A DNA stretch of 6,904 nt from Acidobacteriota bacterium (GTDB taxonomy: Bacteria; Acidobacteriota; Polarisedimenticolia; J045). A program made the translations under genes and the position numbers. Under the pieces are notes generated by a model. It was not told the DNA's origin and did not search any database. It saw only the letters and a list, made by a program, of their open reading frames with translations. The DNA lies in NCBI GenBank assembly GCA_027001345.1, contig JALTMS010000179.1, forward strand, positions 1 through 6,904, written 5' to 3'. This document shows positions 1 through 4,995 of the stretch, piece by piece (within the stretch, counting starts at the first letter, position 1; each line of letters begins with the position of its first letter).

Positions 1-150
1 CTCCTCAAATATTTTCGCGTGTGGCCGCCAGGCACATGGCGTCCAAGGTAGGTGACTGGCAGCGCGTTGACGGTTGATCGGTGCCGACCGGAGGGTGTCG
101 AGACGAGCGCGCGGCGAGAGCACGAGGGGGCTCGGCTGCGAGATCTCCTT
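1..150. other. Non-coding tail after the last gene; possible edge ribosome binding site
   Basis: No gene is recognised here. On the minus strand the frame of the DUF2064 gene stays open for 50 codons after its TGA up to the window edge, but it has no recognisable start or similarity. The last 20 bases on that strand are clearly richer in A/T than the rest of the window and end in GAGGAG (6-1), which could be the Shine-Dalgarno of a minus-strand gene starting just beyond the left edge. No hairpin followed by a T-run was found, so there is no visible intrinsic terminator between the DUF2064 gene and whatever follows. A plausible sigma-70 promoter was not found either. Confidence 0.45.
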
Positions 151-888
151 TCAGGCGCCAGCAAGATCACCCGTCTCGGTGCCGCCGGTCTCCTCTTTGC
201 GCTCCGCTGCGCCGGCCGCCGGCGAAACCCTGTTCTCAGTCGTCCGCCCACGGACCAATGGCAGGTTCTCCAGCAAATGCGGCCAGCGCTGCCGCACCTC
301 GTCCAGGTCCTGGGGACGATCGACGTCCCGGAGGGACGGCAAACGCAGGACCCACGCCCGCTCGGCTTCCAGGCGCTCGAGGGTCTGGGCGGCGACGGCT
401 TCGGTGCCCCAGGCCATGCCCTGGAAGATGGACGGGATCGGCCGGGCCAGGCCGATCAGGCAGTAGCCCCCGTCTTCCGCTTCGCTGATGACGGCGTCGA
501 AGTGACGCAGGCCGTCGAGGGCGGCGTCGATGGCGGCACGATCGAGGGCAGGGCAGTCGGTGCCGATCACGACGACACGCTGGGCGCCCCGGGCGAAGGT
601 CAGGGCAAGTGCGCGTTCCATGCGGGCGCCCAGGTCGCCCTCGCCCTGGGGGTGAACCGGGAAGTCGGTGGCGAGGGCGGCGGGAATCGTTGGCGCGGCC
701 GGGTCCGGCGTGACCCAGAGATGGACCTGCAGGCCGGGGCGCCGGAGGCCGCGGCAGAGTTCCACGACCCTCTCGATGCAGCGGCGCTGAAACTCCGCTG
801 CGCCCTCTTCTCCCAGTGCGGGAATCAGCCGCGTCTTGACCCGCCCCGCTTCGGGCCAGCGAAAGAAAACCGCGAGAGTCTCGTTCAT
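151..888 (-). CDS. DUF2064 / TIGR04282-family glycosyltransferase-like protein
   Basis: A 245-residue protein of the CofC/GT-A-like nucleotidyl/glycosyltransferase fold known as DUF2064 or TIGR04282. Visible family motifs are FFRWPEAGRVKTRL (8-21, usual form F.K.P.PG.VKTRL), the loop QGEGDLGARM (81-90), VVIGTDCPAL (107-115, metal-binding GxD type), EDGGYCLIGL (138-147), the W-G/S-T stretch (160-162) and DVDRPQDLDEV (188-198). The substrate is not known from sequence. The family was described around radical-SAM/selenodomain loci, and some members are annotated as arsenosugar glycosyltransferases, but nothing here supports that specifically. The core ends near residue 210. A hydrophilic tail of about 35 residues rich in Ala, Gly, Thr and Glu follows and looks disordered. 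I prefer ATG at 888 (TGATG junction with the ribF stop). GTG at 891, giving GTGA and one more residue, is equally possible. No good Shine-Dalgarno is seen, which suggests coupling to ribF. Confidence 0.88.
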   Translation of the reverse strand: MNETLAVFFRWPEAGRVKTRLIPALGEEGAAEFQRRCIERVVELCRGLRRPGLQVHLWVTPDPAAPTIPAALATDFPVHPQGEGDLGARMERALALTFARGAQRVVVIGTDCPALDRAAIDAALDGLRHFDAVISEAEDGGYCLIGLARPIPSIFQGMAWGTEAVAAQTLERLEAERAWVLRLPSLRDVDRPQDLDEVRQRWPHLLENLPLVRGRTTENRVSPAAGAAERKEETGGTETGDLAGA

Positions 889-1823
889 CACGCGCCGGCT
901 TCGTTGCGCCAGACCCTGAAGGTCTCGATGTCTCGCTGGATCTGCGCCCGCAGTTCCGCCGCCGAGCCAAACTTGCGCTCTTCCCGCAGGCGCTCGAGCA
1001 CTTCCAACTCCACCCGCTCGCCGTAGAGATCCCCCTCGAAGTCCACCAGGAAAGTCTCCACCACGATGCGCCGAAAACCGAAGGTGGGCCGGATGCCGAT
1101 GTTGGTCACTCCGAGCACGCTGCGCTCGCTCCAGCGGGTGCGCGTGATGTACACCCCCCGGGCGGGCAAGAACTGGTTTTCAGGGGCCAGGTTGGCGGTG
1201 GGCACCAGCAGTGTGGTGCCCCGCCCCTCGCCGTGAACGATGGTGCCGACCAGGGTGAAGGGGCGGCCCAGCAGGCTGTTGGCCTCCGCCACGTGGCCGT
1301 CGGCCAGAAGCTGGCGAATCGCCGAAGCCGAGATGCGCCGGCCCTCGTGGAGCACCGGTTCGACGCCCCTGGCCAGAAAGCCGTGGCTCCTGCCCAGGCG
1401 TGTGAGCAACTCCACGTCTCCGGCCCGGTCTCGCCCGAAGCGGAAGTCCGGACCGACGTAGAGTTCCTTGACTCCCAGGCCTCGCACGAGCACTTGCTCG
1501 ACGAAGGCCTCGGCGGGCATGTCCGCCAGCCGGCGGTGGAAGGGCAGCACCACCATCGCGTCGATGCCCGCCTGCCCGACCAGTGCCTGCTTCTGGGCTC
1601 CGGTGAGCATCAGCCGGGGAGCGCGCTCGGGGCGAAGGACGCGCAGGGGATGGGGGTGGAAGGTGATCACCGCCGAGGCCAGGTCGAGTTCGGCGGCCCG
1701 GGAGGTGACCCGGGCCATGATCGCCTGGTGGCCGAGATGCAGCCCGTCGAAGTTGCCGATGGTGGCTACCACCCCACCGGGGGCCGTTCCCGACAGCTCC
1801 TCGAGCCTGCGCACGACCTTCAT
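888..1823 (-). CDS. ribF: Bifunctional riboflavin kinase / FAD synthetase
   Basis: Cytoplasmic flavin cofactor enzyme: the C-terminal half phosphorylates riboflavin to FMN and the N-terminal half adenylylates FMN to FAD. The 311-residue length is typical for bacterial RibF. The nucleotidyltransferase half carries GNFDGLHLGH (23-32), FHPHP (55-59), VGPDFRFGRDRAGD (123-136) and ISASAIR (164-170). The flavokinase half carries GEGRG (198-202), PTANL (208-212), GVTNIGIRPTFG (238-249), VETFLVDFEGDLYGERV (255-271) and the likely catalytic acidic residue E274 before LERLREERKF. The residue two before PTAN is Leu206, where family members normally have Gly (G-F/Y/I-PTAN). The start is ATG at 1823, overlapping the pgpA stop as ATGA, with a good GGAGG Shine-Dalgarno seven bases upstream. 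Its stop touches the next gene as TGATG. Unlike its neighbours in the operon it therefore has its own strong ribosome binding site. Confidence 0.95.
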   Translation of the reverse strand: MKVVRRLEELSGTAPGGVVATIGNFDGLHLGHQAIMARVTSRAAELDLASAVITFHPHPLRVLRPERAPRLMLTGAQKQALVGQAGIDAMVVLPFHRRLADMPAEAFVEQVLVRGLGVKELYVGPDFRFGRDRAGDVELLTRLGRSHGFLARGVEPVLHEGRRISASAIRQLLADGHVAEANSLLGRPFTLVGTIVHGEGRGTTLLVPTANLAPENQFLPARGVYITRTRWSERSVLGVTNIGIRPTFGFRRIVVETFLVDFEGDLYGERVELEVLERLREERKFGSAAELRAQIQRDIETFRVWRNEAGA

Positions 1824-2281
1824 CTCAGAGCCTCCATCGCAGCCAGCGTCAGCCGGGAGGCGAGGTGGGCCAGCAGCCCGGCCAGCAGGTCATCGGCCAT
1901 GATGCCCCAGGCCCCCGGCCAGCGCTCGACCCGACGGATCGGCCAGGGTTTGGTCACGTCGAAGAGCCGGAAGAAGGCGAAGGCCAGCAGCAACGAGGGC
2001 CAGCCCGGGGGCAGGGCCGCGGCGGCCAGGAGCATGCCCGCCACCTCGTCGATCACCACGCAACCGGGGTCGACCTCGCCGAAATCCCGTTCTGTTTGCC
2101 CGGCGGACCACAGGCCGAGGAGGGTGGCGAGGAGTACGGCGGGCAGGAAGAGCAGCGGCCGGCCGCTCCACCACAGCAACGCCACCAAGGGCAGGGTGGC
2201 GAGAGTGCCGAAGGTGCCGGGGGCGATGGGGATCCGCCCGACACCCAGGGCCGTGGCCACGATTCGGCGAGGTCGGCTCAT
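1820..2281 (-). CDS. pgpA: Phosphatidylglycerophosphatase A
   Basis: Membrane phosphatase that dephosphorylates phosphatidylglycerophosphate to phosphatidylglycerol, the step after PgsA in acidic phospholipid synthesis. The 153-residue product shows the PgpA family signature in order: IAPGTFGTL (19-27), DPGCVVIDEVAGM (71-83, acidic D78/E79), FRLFDVTKPWPI (104-115) and GIMADDLLAG (126-135, D130/D131). The Asp/Glu residues are the likely metal and catalytic ligands. Hydrophobic stretches at about 27-40, 42-60, 82-106 and 131-149 fit an inner-membrane protein with several passes. Length is close to the family (E. coli PgpA 172). The start is ATG at 2281, overlapping the rimO TGA as ATGA. The frame continues upstream to 3160, but that is out-of-frame reading of rimO. 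A GAGG lies only one base before the ATG, too close to be an ordinary Shine-Dalgarno, so reinitiation after rimO is likely. No pgsA is visible in the window. Confidence 0.93.
   Translation of the reverse strand: MSRPRRIVATALGVGRIPIAPGTFGTLATLPLVALLWWSGRPLLFLPAVLLATLLGLWSAGQTERDFGEVDPGCVVIDEVAGMLLAAAALPPGWPSLLLAFAFFRLFDVTKPWPIRRVERWPGAWGIMADDLLAGLLAHLASRLTLAAMEALR
1831..1835 (-). promoter_or_regulatory. Shine-Dalgarno of ribF (GGAGG)
   Basis: GGAGG on the minus strand, seven bases before the ATG at 1823, inside the 3' end of pgpA. It is the strongest ribosome binding site in the window and fixes the ribF start together with the ATGA overlap (1823-1820) with the pgpA stop. Confidence 0.75.
2278..2281 (-). 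promoter_or_regulatory. ATGA stop/start overlap, rimO to pgpA
   Basis: The pgpA ATG (2281-2279) overlaps the rimO TGA (2280-2278). The only purine run upstream (GAGG) sits one base from the ATG, which is too close for normal use, so translational coupling is the simplest reading. Confidence 0.75.
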
Positions 2282-3669
2282 GCCTCGTCGGAGTCGGCGG
2301 GGCCCAGCAGGCGAGCCTGTAACTCCCAGGGGCCGGCGCCGGTGATCGTCACCCGGGCGAAGGTGCCGGCCGGCAACTCCGCGGCTCCCTCGATCAGTAC
2401 CCGGCCATCGACTTCGGGAGCCTGGCCCTCCCAGCGTGCCGCACCGTGCTCGGGTCGGTCCTCTGCGGCGCCTTCGCAGAGCACGGTCAATCGCTGGCCC
2501 CGGCGCTCCTCGCCGCGCTGGTGGCTGATCGAGGCGCAGAGTTCCTCGAGGGCTTCGCGACGCTCGTCCTTGAGCGGCTGGGGAACGTCGTCTTCCAGCC
2601 CGTGGGCGGCGGTGCCCTGCTCGTGGGAGTAGGTGAATACGCCGGCACTGTCCGGAGCGAGTTGCTCGACGAAGTCGAGCAGAGTACGGAAGGCGGCATC
2701 GGTCTCGCCGGGAAAGCCGACGATGAAGGCCGAACGCAGGCCGGCACCGGGAAGGGCACGGCGCAGGGCTTCGACCTGCCGCAAATAGCTGTCGGCGTCG
2801 CCCGGACGCTGCATGCGCCGCAAAACCTCCCGGTCGGCGTGCTGCAGCGGCAGATCCACGTAGCGCACCAGCCGGTGGGCGCCGCTGAGCGCCTCCATCA
2901 GGCGGGAGGAGAGACGGCCCGGGTAGAGGTAGTGCAGGCGCACCCAGGGCGGGGTGTGCTCCTGGGCCTCGATCGCCTCGATCAGTTGCGCCAGTCCGTC
3001 GCGCAGGCCCAGATCCCGGCCGTAGGAGGTGGAATCCTGGGCGATGAGGTTGATTTCCTGCACGCCGTCGGCGGCCAGATGGCCAATCTCCGCGAGCAGA
3101 TCGTCCAGGGGCCGCGAGCGCATCTTGCCGCGGAAGGAGGGAATCGCGCAGAACGCGCAACTCTGGTCGCAGCCTTCGGCGATCTTGACGTAGGCCGACC
3201 AGGGCGGTGAGAGTCGCAGTCGCGGCTCGCTGGCCGCGTAGAGTTCTTCGGCCGCGCTGCCCGCGGCGGGCAGCGGTGGCAGGGCCGGCGCGGGGGCCCG
3301 GGTCAGCTCGCCCACCTGGCGGATCTGGTCCAGGCCGACGAAGCCGTCGATCTCGGGCAGGTTGGCCGCCAGCTCGTCACCGGAGCGCTGGACCAGGCAG
3401 CCGGCTGCGATGATCCGCCGTCCTCTGCGACGGGATTTCCACTCGGCGGCCTCGAGCAGGGTTTCGACGGACTCCGCCCGGGCCTTGTCGATGAACGAGC
3501 AGGTGTTGACCACCAGCACGTCGGCGGTCTCCGGGTCGTCGACAAATTCGGCCCCCTCGGCCGCCAGGCGCCCGAGGATCAGCTCGCTGTCCACCTGGTT
3601 CTTCGGGCAGCCCAGCGAAACCATCGCCACCCGGCGCCGGGATCCCGCACCGCTGGAGGGAGAGTTCAC
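2278..3669 (-). CDS. rimO: Ribosomal protein S12 methylthiotransferase RimO
   Basis: Radical-SAM enzyme that adds a beta-methylthio group to a conserved Asp of ribosomal protein S12 (D89 in E. coli). The 463-residue product has the expected three parts. The N-terminal MTTase domain carries cluster cysteines C21 (SLGCPKNQVDSE), C57 (NTCSF) and C91 (GCLVQR). The radical-SAM core carries C167, C171 and C174 (CDQSCAFC), followed by IPSFRGKMRSRP. The C-terminal TRAM domain spans about 385-455. DLPLQH (272-277) and FTYSHEQGT (345-353) are RimO-type, which argues against the tRNA enzyme MiaB. A Pro/Ala-rich linker (about 124-142) joins the first two domains. The frame stays open upstream to 3936, but that stretch lies inside asnS. 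The GTG at 3669, overlapping the asnS stop as GTGA, gives the normal family N-terminus. No strong Shine-Dalgarno precedes it, so coupling to asnS translation is likely. The stop overlaps the pgpA ATG. Confidence 0.95.
   Translation of the reverse strand: MNSPSSGAGSRRRVAMVSLGCPKNQVDSELILGRLAAEGAEFVDDPETADVLVVNTCSFIDKARAESVETLLEAAEWKSRRRGRRIIAAGCLVQRSGDELAANLPEIDGFVGLDQIRQVGELTRAPAPALPPLPAAGSAAEELYAASEPRLRLSPPWSAYVKIAEGCDQSCAFCAIPSFRGKMRSRPLDDLLAEIGHLAADGVQEINLIAQDSTSYGRDLGLRDGLAQLIEAIEAQEHTPPWVRLHYLYPGRLSSRLMEALSGAHRLVRYVDLPLQHADREVLRRMQRPGDADSYLRQVEALRRALPGAGLRSAFIVGFPGETDAAFRTLLDFVEQLAPDSAGVFTYSHEQGTAAHGLEDDVPQPLKDERREALEELCASISHQRGEERRGQRLTVLCEGAAEDRPEHGAARWEGQAPEVDGRVLIEGAAELPAGTFARVTITGAGPWELQARLLGPADSDEA
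3666..3669 (-). promoter_or_regulatory. GTGA stop/start overlap, asnS to rimO
   Basis: The asnS TGA (3668-3666) shares two bases with the rimO GTG (3669-3667). This junction decides the rimO start: the protein then begins 20 residues before the first cluster cysteine, as usual in RimO, and no other convincing start with a Shine-Dalgarno is nearby. It implies reinitiation by ribosomes that finish asnS. Confidence 0.75.
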
Positions 3670-4994
3670 GGATACAGTCGCTGCAGGGTCCGCGGATAGG
3701 GGATCGCTTCGCGGGCATGGTGAATCCCGCAGATCCAGGCCACGACGCGCTCGAGGCCCAGGCCGAAGCCAGCGTGGGGGACGCCTCCGAAACGCCTGAC
3801 GTCGAGGAACCAGCGGAAGGATGCCTCGGGCAGATTGTGCTCGCGCAGGCGCTTTTCGAGTAGCGCCGCGTCGTGGATCCTCACGCTGCCACCGACGGGC
3901 TCGCCGTAGCCTTCCGGGGCGAGGACATCGACGCACAGGGCGCGGGAGGGGTTTTCGGGGTCCGGCTCCATGTAGAAGGCCTTCACCTCGCTGGGGTAGC
4001 GATGGACCATCAGCGGGCGATCATGGCCCTCGGCGAGAATCGTCTCGTCCAGGGCACCGAGATCGGACCCCGGTTCGAAGGGGGGAGCACCGGCCTGCTC
4101 GGCGCGCCGAACGTTTTCGGGGCGGGTGAGGATCTCGGCAGCCTCGTCGTAGCTGAGTCTGGGGAAGGGGGGCACGATGGCCTCGAGCCTGGCAGTGTCC
4201 CGCTCGAGGATCGCCAGTTCTTCGGCCCGGCGTTCGAGTACCCGCCCGACGAGATGGGCGATCAGTTCTTCGGCCAGGCTCATCGTCTCGTCCAGGCCGG
4301 CCCAGGCGATCTCCGGCTCGACCATCCAGAATTCGGTCAGGTGACGTCGGGTTTTGGATTTCTCGGCGCGAAAGGTTGGACCGAAGCAGTAGACCTTGGA
4401 GAAGGCCTGGCAGGCGGGTTCGAGATAGAGCTGTCCCGACTGGGAAAGGTAGGCCGGCTCGCCGAAGTAGTCGGTCTCGAACAGGGTACTGGTGCCCTCG
4501 CAGGCCGCCGGCGTGAGGATCGGGGAGTCGATCAGCACGAATTCCCGATCATAGAAGAAATCACGGATAGCCTTGACGATCTCGTCCCGTATCCGAAGCA
4601 CGGCCCAGGGGCCTCGGTGACGCAGCCAGAGGTGACGGTGGTCGAAGAGAAACTCGGTGCCGTGTTCCTTGCGCCCGATGGGATAATCTTCGGTGGGGGT
4701 GACGACCTCGAAAGCGGCGACCCCCAGCTCGTAGCCACCCGGTGCTCGCGCATCGGCACGCACCTGACCGCGGACCTTGACCGAAGTCTCGTGACCACAG
4801 CGGGTGATGCGCTCGAAGGTCTGGGCATCGACATCCCGCACCGAGGCGACGGCCTGGCACTGGCCGGTACCGTCGCGCAGGACCAGGAAGGCGATCTTGC
4901 CCTTCGAACGGAGGTGGGTCACCCAGCCGGCAACAGTCACCTCCTGGTCGACGTGCTGGTCGAGGTGCCGGATCAAGACCCTTGGAGCGGACAC
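3666..4994 (-). CDS. asnS: Asparaginyl-tRNA synthetase
   Basis: Class II aminoacyl-tRNA synthetase charging tRNA-Asn with asparagine in the cytoplasm. The 442-residue product has an N-terminal OB-fold anticodon-binding domain (about 17-100, with VTVAGWVTHLRSKGK at 19-33). The catalytic core follows: a motif 1 region (about 135-160), motif 2 (FRAE 208-211 to RRHLTEFWMVEPE 216-228) and motif 3 (GFGLGLERVVAWICG, 409-423, with the ATP-binding Arg 416). HRYPSEVKAFYM (331-342) and the late REAIPYPR (428-435) are of AsnRS rather than AspRS type. It is slightly shorter than the E. coli enzyme (about 466) but looks complete. The start is GTG at 4994: it follows a GAGG Shine-Dalgarno, lies one base after the EF-G stop, and the protein begins at the expected OB-fold distance. 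Its TGA overlaps the rimO GTG. Presence of asnS implies direct Asn-tRNA charging. A non-discriminating AspRS assignment is unlikely given the HxYP..FYM motif. Confidence 0.95.
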   Translation of the reverse strand: MSAPRVLIRHLDQHVDQEVTVAGWVTHLRSKGKIAFLVLRDGTGQCQAVASVRDVDAQTFERITRCGHETSVKVRGQVRADARAPGGYELGVAAFEVVTPTEDYPIGRKEHGTEFLFDHRHLWLRHRGPWAVLRIRDEIVKAIRDFFYDREFVLIDSPILTPAACEGTSTLFETDYFGEPAYLSQSGQLYLEPACQAFSKVYCFGPTFRAEKSKTRRHLTEFWMVEPEIAWAGLDETMSLAEELIAHLVGRVLERRAEELAILERDTARLEAIVPPFPRLSYDEAAEILTRPENVRRAEQAGAPPFEPGSDLGALDETILAEGHDRPLMVHRYPSEVKAFYMEPDPENPSRALCVDVLAPEGYGEPVGGSVRIHDAALLEKRLREHNLPEASFRWFLDVRRFGGVPHAGFGLGLERVVAWICGIHHAREAIPYPRTLQRLYP

Positions 4995-4995
4995 T

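Noticed and set aside
71..90. Inverted repeat cggttgatcggtgccgaccg as a terminator
   Set aside because: The stem is only about six pairs with a G-T wobble on the plus strand and weaker on the transcribed strand, and no T-run follows.
145..150. AAGGAG on the minus strand just after the DUF2064 stop as a Shine-Dalgarno
   Set aside because: No ATG, GTG or TTG lies at a usable distance. The nearest GTG (123) is 21 bases away and opens a frame with no recognisable product.
210..224. Perfect six-pair GC hairpin (CGCCGG-CGG-CCGGCG on the minus strand)
   Set aside because: It is inside the DUF2064 coding region, has no T-run and is easily explained by Ala/Gly codons in GC-rich DNA.
52..1026. Plus-strand open frame of 324 codons opposite ribF and the DUF2064 gene
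   Set aside because: It lies antisense to two genes with clear family motifs and encodes Gly/Ala/Arg-rich sequence with no recognisable domain. It is a by-product of high GC in third positions.
1233..2345. Plus-strand open frame of 370 codons opposite ribF and pgpA
   Set aside because: Antisense shadow with low-complexity composition and no family motif.
2282..3160. Upstream in-frame extension of pgpA making a 446-residue protein
   Set aside because: The extra part is Arg/Pro/Ala-rich out-of-frame reading of rimO. The PgpA family N-terminus fits ATG at 2281.
3670..3936. Upstream in-frame extension of rimO making a 552-residue protein
   Set aside because: It overlaps asnS out of frame and adds Arg-rich sequence unlike RimO. 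GTG at 3669 gives the family N-terminus.
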